A stretch of DNA of 64,000 nucleotides. Source: Thalassolituus marinus (GTDB lineage: Bacteria > Pseudomonadota > Gammaproteobacteria > Pseudomonadales > Oceanobacteraceae). The first letter of the stretch is position 1. Each line of letters starts with the position of its first letter. The notes beneath the pieces were generated by a model. The model had not been told where the DNA came from and ran no database searches. It saw only the letters and a list, made by a program, of their open reading frames with translations. A program made the position numbers and the translations under genes. Positions 32,681 through 40,665 of this stretch are shown piece by piece. Location of the stretch: positions 96,236 to 160,235 of the forward strand of contig NZ_JAEDAH010000105.1 in the NCBI RefSeq assembly GCF_020320395.1. The letters are read 5' to 3'.

Positions 32681-34058
32681 TCTTATCGAAAAAAAAATAG
32701 GCGAACATCGAGGTGTATCACGCGTATACATCGAGGGACTTCGTCTCGCACGCGAAGGTTTTCAACCTGGCATGACATATCAGCGCATCATCAAGGCAGA
32801 GGAAGGAAAAATTGTCCTGCGACTGATCGATTCCGGTGACTATGTCGTCAGTAAGAAGAACATTCGCGATACCGAACTTCCAGTTTTGGATATTCGAACA
32901 GAAGAACTCACTAAAATTGCAGGAAACTCTGGACGAGTTCGCATTCTTATTGCAAACAAATGCATCGTCATTCTCCGTCATTTTAATGACGAGAAAATCG
33001 CCGATCGCATGCTAAGAATGCTGAACGAAGTTGAGCAGGGTAAGTTGTCTGTAGCATCGCTATTCCATGGCGGTGGTGTGGCATCCGGTGGAATTCACTG
33101 CGGATTAAAAATCGCAGGAATTTCAAGCAAGCTTGCAATGGCAGTGGAGATCGAAGACGCATACATTGAATCTTCACTACGAAACAACCCAGATCTTTGG
33201 GATGAGAATAGTGTAGTAATCAATGCGGGCGTCGAAGGAGTTCGATATCACCAATCCGGAATTCCGAGAGTTAGTCTCTTGGAATCCGGAATTCCGTGTA
33301 CTGGGGCCGCTTCGGCTGGTAAGGCAAAACTCGGACTTACGTTTGCGGAAGACCATCCAACTGCTGGTGCTGCATTTTTCTATACGTTGCAAGCAATTGA
33401 TTTTATGAATCCATGCTTGATAGTAATTGAAAATGTTAAAAACTACGCAAAAACAGCGAGTGCAAGCATCATTCGATCCGTTCTTGGCAACCTCGGTTAT
33501 TCAATGCAGGAGATTTTGCTGAAAGGCGAAGACTTCGGCGCACTGGAAAACCGCGAGCGCTGGATAATGCTGGCGACGACGATAGGCCTTGAAGAATTCA
33601 TCAAGCTTGATGACATCTACAAGTTCCGATCAGCGCCACCGGCAAAAATTCAGGAAATTCTGGAAAGCGATGTCGATAACTCTCGATGGAAAGAGTATAC
33701 CTACCTCCGAGAAAAAGAAGCTAGAGACATTGCCGCTGGAAAGGGATTTAGAATGCAGATCCTCAATGAGGAATCCACATCCTGTCCTACGCTCACCAGG
33801 GGATATAGCCGCGTTCGCTCAACAGACCCGATTCTAAGCAAGAATGACGGATCTGACCTTCTGAGGTTGTTCACTCCCGCAGAACATGCGCGTCTGAAAA
33901 CAATCCCAGAATCTGTACTCGATGGCCTCTCTGAGACCATTGCTCATCAGATCGCCGGACAGAGCGTTGTTTACAATTGGTTCGTTGCAATTGGCCGCCT
34001 TATCGGCGACGGTTTGCAGAGCTACCAATCAACCCAATCGAAGCAGTCCGCTGCTTAA
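32673..34058 (+). CDS. Cytosine-C5 DNA methyltransferase (orphan)
   Basis: 461 residues. After an N-terminal extension of about 125 residues, the C5 methyltransferase core appears: SLFHGGGVASGGIHCGLKIAG (AdoMet site), SGIPCTGAASAGK with the catalytic Cys at residue 209, ENVKNY (motif VI), ENRERW (motif VIII) and a C-terminal QIAGQSV. The FxGxG motif is replaced by FHGGG. No restriction endonuclease lies nearby, so it is an orphan enzyme, probably protecting the plasmid from host restriction. Confidence 0.8.
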   Translation: MATLIEKKIGEHRGVSRVYIEGLRLAREGFQPGMTYQRIIKAEEGKIVLRLIDSGDYVVSKKNIRDTELPVLDIRTEELTKIAGNSGRVRILIANKCIVILRHFNDEKIADRMLRMLNEVEQGKLSVASLFHGGGVASGGIHCGLKIAGISSKLAMAVEIEDAYIESSLRNNPDLWDENSVVINAGVEGVRYHQSGIPRVSLLESGIPCTGAASAGKAKLGLTFAEDHPTAGAAFFYTLQAIDFMNPCLIVIENVKNYAKTASASIIRSVLGNLGYSMQEILLKGEDFGALENRERWIMLATTIGLEEFIKLDDIYKFRSAPPAKIQEILESDVDNSRWKEYTYLREKEARDIAAGKGFRMQILNEESTSCPTLTRGYSRVRSTDPILSKNDGSDLLRLFTPAEHARLKTIPESVLDGLSETIAHQIAGQSVVYNWFVAIGRLIGDGLQSYQSTQSKQSAA

Positions 34059-34063
34059 AACCT

Positions 34064-34090
34064 ACCCTCCGGATTCGTCCGGAGGGTTTT
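34064..34090 (+). terminator. Intrinsic terminator
   Basis: ACCCTCCGG (34064-34072) pairs with CCGGAGGGT (34079-34087), followed by TTT. Confidence 0.85.
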
Positions 34091-34164
34091 CAAGATGTCA
34101 TCTGAAATTCGTCAGAATTCCACATGGCTTTTTAAATCGACCCCTTTAATTGGGAGTCGAAACA

Positions 34165-34220
34165 TTAACCTCACTGAGGCCTCAGCCTCAGGCTGGTGGT
34201 CTTAAATGGAGATCGCCATG
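34165..34220 (+). promoter_or_regulatory. Structured 5' leader of the 34218 gene
   Basis: TTAACCTCA, hairpin CTGAGGC (34174-34180) / GCCTCAG (34185-34191). Second hairpin GGTGGTCT (34195-34202) / AGATCGCC (34210-34217) pairs over eight positions when G-U is allowed and ends exactly at ATG 34218. Confidence 0.66.
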
Positions 34221-34541
34221 CGAAAAACCCCCAAACTTACAGCAACAAAGATCGTAAGACTCACACCTGAGGACAGCGGTTATCAGCACTGCATAGTAAG
34301 AATGAACAATCACCACATAGACTCAAAAAGAAGAGACAAGAATCGATTCTTTCGGAGAGATGCGGTGATGATCATCAACCCGGAAAACAGGCAGAAAGTC
34401 CTTCGATACGCGATGGGACAGGCTGCTTACACCGGCATGACCAAAGAGGCCATTGGAATAGATTACGACGCCATGGATTCTCTTGGCGTTCGCTATGGAC
34501 AGGATGTGCATTTGGTTATCCGACCAGCATCTCGACTTTAA
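34218..34541 (+). CDS. Hypothetical basic protein with structured leader
   Basis: 107 residues, rich in Arg and Lys (MRKTPKLTATKIVRL; HHIDSKRRDKNRFFRRDAVMI), probably nucleic-acid binding. No family recognised. It is preceded by a leader hairpin pair and followed immediately by a possible 44-residue membrane peptide. Confidence 0.45.
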   Translation: MRKTPKLTATKIVRLTPEDSGYQHCIVRMNNHHIDSKRRDKNRFFRRDAVMIINPENRQKVLRYAMGQAAYTGMTKEAIGIDYDAMDSLGVRYGQDVHLVIRPASRL

Positions 34542-34676
34542 GTGTATGGTTGGCTCTCCCAGCATCCTGATCTAAACATTCGTGTTTCAGTAAAGCTGGG
34601 CATCGCGGGATCAGTCTTGGGTGTCATGGGCTTCCTGACAGGTCTTGCTGGCCTTACCCCTCTTTTTCTCGGCTAA
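34542..34676 (+). CDS. Possible 44-residue hydrophobic protein
   Basis: A GTG directly after the previous stop opens 44 codons ending in a Gly-rich transmembrane segment (VKLGIAGSVLGVMGFLTGLAGLTPLFLG). There is no clear ribosome site, so it would depend on coupling. Small Gly-rich membrane peptides of this kind are known as toxins or regulators; here this is only a possibility. Confidence 0.35.
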   Translation: MYGWLSQHPDLNIRVSVKLGIAGSVLGVMGFLTGLAGLTPLFLG

Positions 34677-34734
34677 CTCCCCGGCGAAAGCCGGGTTGAA
34701 CACTTGGTCGAAAGGCCTAAAGGAAATTCAAATG
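34676..34734 (+). promoter_or_regulatory. Weak leader-like hairpin before the 34732 gene
   Basis: CCCGGC (34680-34685), GAAA tetraloop, GCCGGG (34690-34695), followed by a weak GGTC/GGCC hairpin. The ribosome site AAGGAAA is not covered. It resembles the leader family only in position and first hairpin. Confidence 0.35.
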
Positions 34735-35076
34735 CCTAACCCTGGTAGTGATAGTCTGCCAATCTCGGAACGAGAAGCTTTGCAGCTAATCAACAAGATT
34801 GGTGTTGATGAAGTGCATAGGCGCTTCGATCGATTAACTGATATGGCCGATGCGCGATACAAGGAGATTGTCGATGCAGATCCAGATGCGATGCCTGATG
34901 GATATACAGCCTTCAATCTCATGAACAATGACGAGAAGGCAGAAAGATATCTGCTCTTACTCGCAATCCAGCTATCCAACACAGATAGCCCGGAGAGGGC
35001 GCATCAACGGATCATCGCTAGAATCAAGGCCCGAAGAGAGCGGCACCGCCAGCAGAAAGACTTTATTTTGCTGTAA
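34732..35076 (+). CDS. Hypothetical protein
   Basis: 114 residues (MPNPGSDSLPISEREALQLINKIG...), helical and charged with a basic C-terminus (IIARIKARRERHRQQKDF). AAGGAAA precedes the ATG. No family recognised. Confidence 0.45.
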   Translation: MPNPGSDSLPISEREALQLINKIGVDEVHRRFDRLTDMADARYKEIVDADPDAMPDGYTAFNLMNNDEKAERYLLLLAIQLSNTDSPERAHQRIIARIKARRERHRQQKDFILL

Positions 35077-35124
35077 TTGCGCCGTATCATCTTTAACTCA
35101 ACCCTGGCGATCCAAGTTGATTGC

Positions 35125-35197
35125 CAACACCCACCCCAAAGGGCTCACGCCCCTTGGGCGTGCAGCCCTCTTTTTTAGAGGATCTCCCATGCACGCT
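35125..35197 (+). promoter_or_regulatory. Structured 5' leader of the 35189 gene
   Basis: ACCCACC, hairpin CCAAAGGG (35136-35143) / CCCTTGG (35151-35157, one bulge). Second hairpin GCGTGCA (from about 35158) / TGCACGC (35190-35196) with CCTC facing GAGG inside, covering the ribosome site and the start codon. Confidence 0.7.
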
Positions 35198-35461
35198 CTC
35201 AAGCAACAATTCATCAACAACCTCAACTCAGGGTTCGCCGTAGAAATAGACGGTGCCTTTATCTTCGATATAACTGGCTGCCTGGAACCCGAACCGGGAG
35301 TCTTACTCCGCAATGAGTTTGACGACGTCACAATTGACTTCGACATACCAGAAGATTGTGAAGTAGCCCTGGATGAAGAAGGTGTCACCTGGTTGGTTTG
35401 CGGCCATTCGATTTCGTTCTACGAAATTCGACCAGTATCGACCAATCCTTGTCAGCAGTAG
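35189..35461 (+). CDS. Hypothetical protein, paralogue of the next gene
   Basis: 90 residues. It aligns over its length with the protein from 35556: both have FAVE/TEVSGE-like strands, an acidic P-E-D/A-G segment, D-E-E/D-G-x-T/A-W-x-V-C-G and I-x-F-Y-E near the C-terminus. This is a tandem duplication that diverged. Each copy kept its own structured leader. Function unknown. Confidence 0.55.
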   Translation: MHALKQQFINNLNSGFAVEIDGAFIFDITGCLEPEPGVLLRNEFDDVTIDFDIPEDCEVALDEEGVTWLVCGHSISFYEIRPVSTNPCQQ

Positions 35462-35499
35462 GGCAACCAACTCAACTGACCATCCAGCTATAAAGAAAC

Positions 35500-35558
35500 G
35501 TCAACCCAAGCGGGGCAATCCCCTGGGGTTGCCTCATTTCAAAAGAGGACACCCCATG
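35500..35558 (+). promoter_or_regulatory. Structured 5' leader of the 35556 gene
   Basis: TCAACCC, hairpin GGGG (35512-35515) / CCCC (35520-35523). Second hairpin GGGGT (35525-35529) / ACCCC (35551-35555) with CCTC (35532-35535) facing GAGG (35545-35548), ending at ATG 35556. Confidence 0.7.
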
Positions 35559-35858
35559 AAGTTACTCGAAAAACGCTTTTTCGAAATGCTGACGTCTGCC
35601 AGCCTGACCGAAGTTAGCGGAGAGCTAATACTGAATCTAGCCGATTCAACCAATCCGGACGAGAGCACGCTGCTGAGCCATTCGGTAGAAGTAGATGGAG
35701 TCTTTCAGGAAATCTACATCCCTGCCGGATCTAACTTCCATCTCGATGAGGATGGGGCTACATGGCGGGTTTGCGGCTATCAAATTACCTTCTACGAACT
35801 CTGTGCATGCTCTACGTCTGGTACGACAAGGCATGAACTTAGAAAGCTGAAGTATTAA
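35556..35858 (+). CDS. Hypothetical protein, paralogue of the previous gene
   Basis: 100 residues, related to the 35189 product (shared LDEDGATWRVCGYQITFYE block). The C-terminal 20 residues are extra. A palindromic terminator follows. Function unknown. Confidence 0.55.
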   Translation: MKLLEKRFFEMLTSASLTEVSGELILNLADSTNPDESTLLSHSVEVDGVFQEIYIPAGSNFHLDEDGATWRVCGYQITFYELCACSTSGTTRHELRKLKY

Positions 35859-35865
35859 CCAATAC

Positions 35866-35886
35866 AGGCCGGAATTCCGGCCTTTT
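35866..35886 (+). terminator. Intrinsic terminator
   Basis: AGGCCGGAATTCCGGCCT, fully palindromic, followed by TTTT. Confidence 0.85.
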
Positions 35887-35889
35887 CTA

Positions 35890-35929
35890 AGCATTCGAAT
35901 ATATCTTCGAGAGGATATATTCGAATGCT
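35890..35929. repeat. Perfect 16-bp inverted repeat
   Basis: AGCATTCGAATATATC (35890-35905) and its exact complement (35914-35929) flank an eight-base spacer. It is AT-rich with no T-run, lies right after a terminator and before the 36019 gene, and does not look like a terminator itself. Candidate protein-binding or recombination site, or an insertion end. Confidence 0.6.
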
Positions 35930-35964
35930 AATTTCACCTGATGACCCTTGTTGGTCCTCACATC

Positions 35965-36021
35965 AATCAACCAAATATCGGGGCGCATGCCTGCATGCAA
36001 ACCGACAAAGGAGTTTATATG
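35965..36021 (+). promoter_or_regulatory. Weak leader-like structure before the 36019 gene
   Basis: ATCAATCAACC, then TCGG (35978-35981) / CCGA (36002-36005) enclosing GCATG-CCTG-CATGC. The ribosome site AAAGGAG is free. Same position as the leader family but a different fold. Confidence 0.35.
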
Positions 36022-36576
36022 TCCTTAACCATTAATAACCTTTACCCCCAGCAAGTCCATGCCCTGGAGAGCATCAGAAGTAGCGGTAACTATCTGGATC
36101 ACGAGATGGTAGGTCACTGGCTCGCTGTCAGGGTCAGAGAAGCGAAGTCTGAAAATCCATGGGGCTATGATAAGTTTTCTGGGGAAAAAGGAGATGGATA
36201 TCTGATCCCGCCTGTAGGGGTTCGGATTAACTCGCAAGAAGACACGATCAGCGTGACTTTCTCCGCTAAAAATGTCGGGTTTTCAACACCCGTTGCAATT
36301 ACAGCAGAGATAGAGAGGCTGCTCAGAGTCGGAAGTCATTGGGTTGGTGAGAATACGGATGCCGCTTCGGATCGGATCGAAACCTTCCTCAAGACCTGTG
36401 CAATGCAAATTTCAAACGCTTACACGGAAAACAAGCGTTGGGGTTTGGTTATCGTTGCCTACCCATTCGCAAATGCTGACGGAACATTCTCAGTTGAAAA
36501 TGTGCTGATCAACTCAGCGGTTCGCTTTGAATCCGATGATATTCTGATTTCCCTAAAATCAGAGTATTTGCGCTAA
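36019..36576 (+). CDS. Hypothetical protein
   Basis: 185 residues (MSLTINNLYPQQVHALESIR...), with beta-rich parts (VGVRINSQEDTISVTFSAKNVGF; SVENVLINSAVRFESDDILISLK). No motif recognised. AAAGGAG precedes ATG 36019. Confidence 0.5.
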   Translation: MSLTINNLYPQQVHALESIRSSGNYLDHEMVGHWLAVRVREAKSENPWGYDKFSGEKGDGYLIPPVGVRINSQEDTISVTFSAKNVGFSTPVAITAEIERLLRVGSHWVGENTDAASDRIETFLKTCAMQISNAYTENKRWGLVIVAYPFANADGTFSVENVLINSAVRFESDDILISLKSEYLR

Positions 36577-36586
36577 CCACCCCACC

Positions 36587-36610
36587 AAGGCCGGATCTCC
36601 GGCCTTACTT
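36587..36610 (+). terminator. Intrinsic terminator
   Basis: AAGGCCGG (36587-36594) pairs with CCGGCCTT (36599-36606); a short T-rich tail follows. Confidence 0.72.
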
Positions 36611-36681
36611 AAATGACATAGGAATAACTTCACTGAATTTATCCCTATGCAATTTACACCAGCAGTCCATGTTGACTGTTG

Positions 36682-36739
36682 ATCAATCAACCCTTGAGGA
36701 AAGGTGCCTGCACCGATCCCCATTAAGGAGCAACCCATG
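36682..36739 (+). promoter_or_regulatory. Weak leader-like structure before the 36737 gene
   Basis: ATCAATCAACCC, then the hairpin GGTG-CCTG-CACC (36703-36714) and TTAAGGAG before ATG 36737. It shares ATCAATCAACC and the CCTG loop with the weak leader at 35965. Confidence 0.35.
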
Positions 36740-37504
36740 AATACATTAGAAATGTATTTGCACGAAAAGCTTAAAAGCGAAATTGGCGACCATAATTTGA
36801 AACCACAATACAGCATTGGCTTTTCCCAAGGTGATGGATGCGCATTCGAAGGAACCATGAATATGGATGATATTTTGAATGTTCTGACACACCTCAACGA
36901 TGTCAGATCGGCTGCAACCGTAATGCGCTGGAAGGAGTACCTGGACTGGTATCTTGAGTTTGACTCAGGTAAGCGATACGTCTCACAAGGCGCATCCCTA
37001 AGCCTGGCTTCCAGCTTCGGGCTTTACAATGATGTAGACGGCGGCGATTCAAACAGCAATGCGATTGAGGACCGTGTAGAAGCGATCTTTAACGACATTC
37101 GCGAGCTGGTGAAGAGCGTTGCAGGTGACTGCCTAAGTGACCTCCATAGCATTTTGATGAACTGCTATGGGGAGAGTGAGCCAGTATGGTCTTTCAAAAC
37201 TAAGCATTTTCAACTGAAAGCTTATGAGCGACAGATTGATTTTGACTACAACGATTTGACGGATCATTTCACTTTCGAGGACATGAAGGGATTGGCCGAT
37301 GACCAATATCGTGCATTCAATCTGGAGGTTCGCCTCTACGAATGCAACAGCGATCAGGCAGCGGCCAGAACTATGCTATGTGGAATTGTTGAAAATCGAG
37401 ACACGAAGCCGGGCGGATGCCATCTCAGAGATCTTGTCTCTGAAGTGGTTTCTGAATACAGGCATTCAAATCAACAGATCAAGGCGACCAGTCAGGCCGC
37501 TTAA
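36737..37504 (+). CDS. Hypothetical protein
   Basis: 255 residues. It contains YSIGFSQGDGCAFEG near residue 25, a Gly/aromatic block I have seen in plasmid and phage proteins of unknown function, then a helical middle and an acidic C-terminal part. It is the first gene of a three-gene run (36737, 37515, 38008) that ends at the terminator at 38251. Confidence 0.5.
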   Translation: MNTLEMYLHEKLKSEIGDHNLKPQYSIGFSQGDGCAFEGTMNMDDILNVLTHLNDVRSAATVMRWKEYLDWYLEFDSGKRYVSQGASLSLASSFGLYNDVDGGDSNSNAIEDRVEAIFNDIRELVKSVAGDCLSDLHSILMNCYGESEPVWSFKTKHFQLKAYERQIDFDYNDLTDHFTFEDMKGLADDQYRAFNLEVRLYECNSDQAAARTMLCGIVENRDTKPGGCHLRDLVSEVVSEYRHSNQQIKATSQAA

Positions 37505-37514
37505 GGAGATGTAG

Positions 37515-37988
37515 ATGTCAGACTTTCAATTCCAAACCGCAGTACATGAAGTGCATGTCGAACACCCATTCTCGGAACAGGAAATTGAAGAGGTGAGGGC
37601 GAAAATCCTCCCTTATCTCCATTCGAATGGAGTTGAAGCTGTATTCTCAGGAGCTGAGATCTTTGATGGTGAAGTCCTCGCCTACAAAGTAACTGCCACC
37701 CAGAATGCATTCTATCTCAACCTGAAATCCGTAGGAGTGGAACACATCCTCTTCAGTGGGACTGATTGCCCAATTATTGGGACAACAATAGTTGCACTCC
37801 ACCATGTCGCACCTTGCTCTCTAAGGGTTGTTGACACTCCGTTTGATCACGATGACTGGATCGAATGGGCGGAAGAAAGCGGCAAGATTGTTGATATCAG
37901 CGATCAGTCCGAACCCCGGTTTATGCCCGGATGCAAGAAGCTGAAGGCGCTAATAGGCGATGCCGAAAGCGATTTTTTGATGATTTGA
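37515..37988 (+). CDS. Hypothetical acidic protein
   Basis: 157 residues, acidic, with a strand-rich middle (GVEHILFSGTDCPIIGTTIVALHHV). TAAGGAG precedes the ATG, ten bases behind the previous gene. No family recognised. Confidence 0.5.
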   Translation: MSDFQFQTAVHEVHVEHPFSEQEIEEVRAKILPYLHSNGVEAVFSGAEIFDGEVLAYKVTATQNAFYLNLKSVGVEHILFSGTDCPIIGTTIVALHHVAPCSLRVVDTPFDHDDWIEWAEESGKIVDISDQSEPRFMPGCKKLKALIGDAESDFLMI

Positions 37989-38007
37989 TCGATAAAAGGA
38001 TATGCAG

Positions 38008-38244
38008 ATGTCACACATAACTTTCATAACCGACGTAAGACCAGGCGAGCCCGACATTCTTGGTGTGAACAACCAAGGAGATCTGGTCGTTTCCGACCTC
38101 GATGGCAATGAGCTTTTCCGAATTCACGCCTTTGAAGGGTGGACGCACGAGAAGCTTGAACAGCTTTCCCGCGAGTTTGGCCCGTTCCCGGACGGCGCAG
38201 ACGCTCACATCGGAGGCTGCTGGGTAGGCTCCACCGAGGTTTAA
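38008..38244 (+). CDS. Hypothetical small protein
   Basis: 78 residues. ATG 38008 (MSHITFITD) is preferred over ATG 38002 because AAAAGGA is then about seven bases upstream. Contains DLDGNELFRIHAFEGW and a C-terminal GGCWVG. Last gene before a strong terminator. Confidence 0.5.
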   Translation: MSHITFITDVRPGEPDILGVNNQGDLVVSDLDGNELFRIHAFEGWTHEKLEQLSREFGPFPDGADAHIGGCWVGSTEV

Positions 38245-38250
38245 CCCAAC

Positions 38251-38278
38251 GCCCCACCATCTGGTGGGGCACTCTTTT
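38251..38278 (+). terminator. Intrinsic terminator
   Basis: GCCCCACCA (38251-38259) pairs with TGGTGGGGC (38262-38270), followed by ACTCTTTT. Confidence 0.85.
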
Positions 38279-38325
38279 CGGATAATCCTATCCAGCCTGT
38301 CCGCAGCTCTCTCTTTCTGAAGTTG

Positions 38326-38556
38326 TTAAGCGCCTATCAGCTTTCTCGCTTTGCGCACTGCATCATCATACTTGTCATGCCAGCCATGGAAGCGATCAGG
38401 ACCAGAAAACGCCTCAATTACTTTAATGGCTTCACATTCACGCTGCCGCAAACGCTCTATTTCCTGAGCGGCATCGAGGAGTACCTTCTCATATGGTGGC
38501 TGCGCAATAGCAGCAAGGTCTGCAATACGCTCTAAGATAGTGGCTTCTGAATCCAT
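38326..38556 (-). CDS. Hypothetical small protein
   Basis: 76 residues from ATG 38556 (MDSEATILERIADLAAIAQP), or four more from ATG 38568. Helical; the pattern LLDAAQEIERLRQREC is typical of small phage and plasmid proteins with a short coiled coil. It follows the 38880 gene by about 20 bases on the minus strand. Confidence 0.45.
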   Translation of the reverse strand: MDSEATILERIADLAAIAQPPYEKVLLDAAQEIERLRQRECEAIKVIEAFSGPDRFHGWHDKYDDAVRKARKLIGA

Positions 38557-38574
38557 AATTCCGTCCATCCTTTG

Positions 38575-38880
38575 TCAGTTGTTAAGTGATTCGAGAGAAT
38601 CACTCTCTACGCTTCGCACAAGTGACAGGAGAACGGTGTAATAGTCGCGATCAGGACGCGATACGGGCGAAGCATCCAGCCCCGACGCCAAAAGGCACCA
38701 GGACAACAATGAGGCATCATCTTGGTTCTTCACCTGAATGGATACATAAGGCTCACGGCGATCTCGAAACCTGACAGCAGTCACGTCGATACCCAGCATT
38801 TCCGCAGCCTTTTGGGCGAGCCTGCATATCACTTCCTGTAGTTGTTTATCACCATCTGCAGCCTGCGAATTGTTACACAT
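38575..38880 (-). CDS. Hypothetical small protein
   Basis: 101 residues from ATG 38880 (MCNNSQAADGDKQLQE...), with GGGAAGAA upstream. Alpha/beta composition (VTAVRFRDRREPYVSIQVKNQ). Function unknown; co-oriented with the 38326-38556 gene. Confidence 0.45.
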   Translation of the reverse strand: MCNNSQAADGDKQLQEVICRLAQKAAEMLGIDVTAVRFRDRREPYVSIQVKNQDDASLLSWCLLASGLDASPVSRPDRDYYTVLLSLVRSVESDSLESLNN

Positions 38881-39186
38881 AGTTCTTCCCAATCGGTTAG
38901 CTTGATTTCATTCAGCATCGTGCAAAAGCAAAATCCGTCAACCACCGGCGTAGCGCTCAATACACCACAAAGTAAACAGGCGAAGATGAAAACTGCCAAT
39001 CCAGATGGGTTTGTAAGCGCAGGCTTTAAATAAAGTCTGATAAAAGTAATTAAAGTCTGATCATTTTTTAAAAAAGTTTGATAATTCCTCATTGGATCAC
39101 CACGAATTTCGATACCACGCTGACAGGCACTGGTAGCGGTTTAAGCAAAATTTATTTTACTCGCACCGCAGAAGCGAGAGATCAGC

Positions 39187-39288
39187 ATGAATGCAGTCGA
39201 AAGATTGGCGAAGCAAAATCAAAGTCGGGAGAGCTATAAATTAGCCGCAAAACCACAGGAGCTGAGCATCATAAACGACCAGCCCTGA
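39187..39288 (+). CDS. Possible 33-residue small protein
   Basis: ATG 39187 after GAGAGATCAG opens 33 codons (MNAVERLAKQNQSRESYKLA...), polar and charged. A small hairpin (CTCGC/GCGAG) sits before the ribosome site, and the bidirectional terminator at 39298 follows. Could be a small regulator or only a relic. Confidence 0.28.
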   Translation: MNAVERLAKQNQSRESYKLAAKPQELSIINDQP

Positions 39289-39297
39289 AAAGGAGGA

Positions 39298-39328
39298 GAT
39301 CAAAACCCACCAGTGGCGGGTTTTGATC
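39298..39328. terminator. Bidirectional terminator
   Basis: GATCAAAACCC (39298-39308) pairs with GGGTTTTGATC (39318-39328). The A-run and T-run are built into the stem, so it can act on both strands, for the 39187 reading frame and the minus-strand 39335-39583 gene. Confidence 0.75.
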
Positions 39329-39334
39329 CTGAGG

Positions 39335-39583
39335 TTATTGCTCGAAATAGTATGTATTGCCATCATGACGGTCGCGCGTGACCACCCAGTACAAAACATT
39401 CACAAAGTGATGCATTGGCCCGTAAACGTAGAACTCGTCACCTTCGACTACAGACCAAATCTGGGAGGGGTCATAACCCGCATCCAAGGCGTCCCGAGCA
39501 GTGTTGAATTGAAAATCCCCAGGCGAGGATTCTATTAACTCAAATGGGAAATCAGAGAATATTTCGGTTGGTTCGCTGGGCAT
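39335..39583 (-). CDS. Hypothetical small protein
   Basis: 82 residues, acidic and aromatic (MPSEPTEIFSDFPFELIESS ... VVEGDEFYVYGPMHHFVNVLYWVVTRDRHDG). Strong ribosome site (AAGGAG) before the ATG. Function unknown. Confidence 0.5.
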   Translation of the reverse strand: MPSEPTEIFSDFPFELIESSPGDFQFNTARDALDAGYDPSQIWSVVEGDEFYVYGPMHHFVNVLYWVVTRDRHDGNTYYFEQ

Positions 39584-39598
39584 AATGCCACTCCTTAT

Positions 39599-39637
39599 AA
39601 AAAAAGGGGCATCTTGCCCAAGAGGCAGAATGCCCCA
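39599..39637 (-). terminator. Intrinsic terminator (minus strand)
   Basis: On the minus strand GGGGCATTCTGCC and GGCAAGATGCCCC pair with one mismatch region, followed by seven T. It shows that a minus-strand transcript arrives from the right (from about 39.9 kb). Confidence 0.75.
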
Positions 39638-39706
39638 AGGGGTTGAATTGTTAGCAAGCTACGAGGCAAGCCAATAAAAGACAACATTTGCAAAGGAGCA
39701 GTCAGC

Positions 39707-39878
39707 CTACTGCCTTGAAAATGGAGACTTAATACAGAAGAGAAAGTACCACCATACCCAGCGTTTCTCAATGATTTTGATGGCCGGAAGAGTGGCGCGA
39801 AGACACCAATCAGAGTCATGAAAGTCACAGCCTGAACTCCATGCAGGTGCCGTCCTCGATCTCCATATCCAGCGACAC
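39707..39878 (-). pseudogene. Small minus-strand gene with apparent frameshift
   Basis: A GTG at 39878 opens VSLDMEIEDGTCMEFRL and stops at 39825. A neighbouring frame then continues naturally as DFHDSDWCLRATLPAIKIIE ... FCIKSPFSRQ to 39707. Joined, they give a protein of about 57 residues. The downstream minus-strand terminator supports that a gene was here. Low confidence. Confidence 0.3.
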
Positions 39879-40056
39879 TGTATTTCATGTTGCGAAATCC
39901 GCACCAAGCAAGCTAATATGAGCCAATAGATAGATGAGAATCCAAGTTGATTCTCCCACCCTCACGGAACGAACAATCCCCCCCCATATTGCAAGTGCTC
40001 ATCTGAATGATTGCATTCAAATAAGCATTTACTCCAAGGGTTTCATTAACCCTTTT

Positions 40057-40119
40057 TAACCACCCCCACAGGGCGAATCGCCCTGGCGGCTCTCCCTGCA
40101 AACCGAGGACCGCAACATG
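40057..40119 (+). promoter_or_regulatory. Structured 5' leader of the 40117 gene
   Basis: TAACCACCC, hairpin CAGGGCG (40069-40075) / CGCCCTG (40079-40085), a perfect seven-pair stem. Second hairpin GCGG (40086-40089) / CCGC (40110-40113) with CTC facing GAG inside, just before ATG 40117. Confidence 0.68.
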
Positions 40120-40653
40120 CAAAAACCCAACCCCACCATCAGCCTAAAAGACAGAATGCAAGCCGTTTCCGATGAGATTGGATATCCGCGCCACTTCAAA
40201 TCCGATCTGGATGTGGACTTCAATCTTGTGGAGAAGTATCACGGCAGCCAAATGATTTGGCTTCTGAGAGAGCACGGAACAGTCATGGTCCCTCTTAAAA
40301 TGGGCGTCGATCCAGTCATGATCACTGGATGGATGGAAAAGGGGAATACTTTCCCCTTCCTGGTCGATACGAGCTCCGGCGAAGTGACCCCACTCAGCGC
40401 ACAAAAGGCGCATGAAGTGGTAAACAAGCCACCTATCGAGCTAAACCGAGAAGCATCCAAGGAAAATCTCATTGAGAAAGTGAATGGAATCCTCGAAAAG
40501 GGATGCGAAAAGGGCATCTGGGGACTTTTCCAGAAACCAGCTTTCGATGAGTTTGAAACATGGTCAGCCTGGCTGGCGTATTTTCGAAGCACGAATAACA
40601 CAGTGATGATTAATTTCATGGCTAAAGCGATTCGCCTGCTCGCTATACGTTGA
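40117..40653 (+). CDS. Hypothetical protein with structured leader
   Basis: 178 residues. Aromatic and helical C-terminal part (KGIWGLFQKPAFDEFETWSAWLAYFRSTNN). No family recognised. Coupled by 12 bases to the next gene. Confidence 0.5.
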   Translation: MQKPNPTISLKDRMQAVSDEIGYPRHFKSDLDVDFNLVEKYHGSQMIWLLREHGTVMVPLKMGVDPVMITGWMEKGNTFPFLVDTSSGEVTPLSAQKAHEVVNKPPIELNREASKENLIEKVNGILEKGCEKGIWGLFQKPAFDEFETWSAWLAYFRSTNNTVMINFMAKAIRLLAIR

Positions 40654-40665
40654 ACAGGAGGACTC

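Noticed and set aside
38829..39092. Minus-strand gene of 87 residues with a hydrophobic centre
   Set aside because: It overlaps the start of the better supported 38575-38880 gene in another frame, and has no ribosome site. It could only be a leader peptide; not supported.
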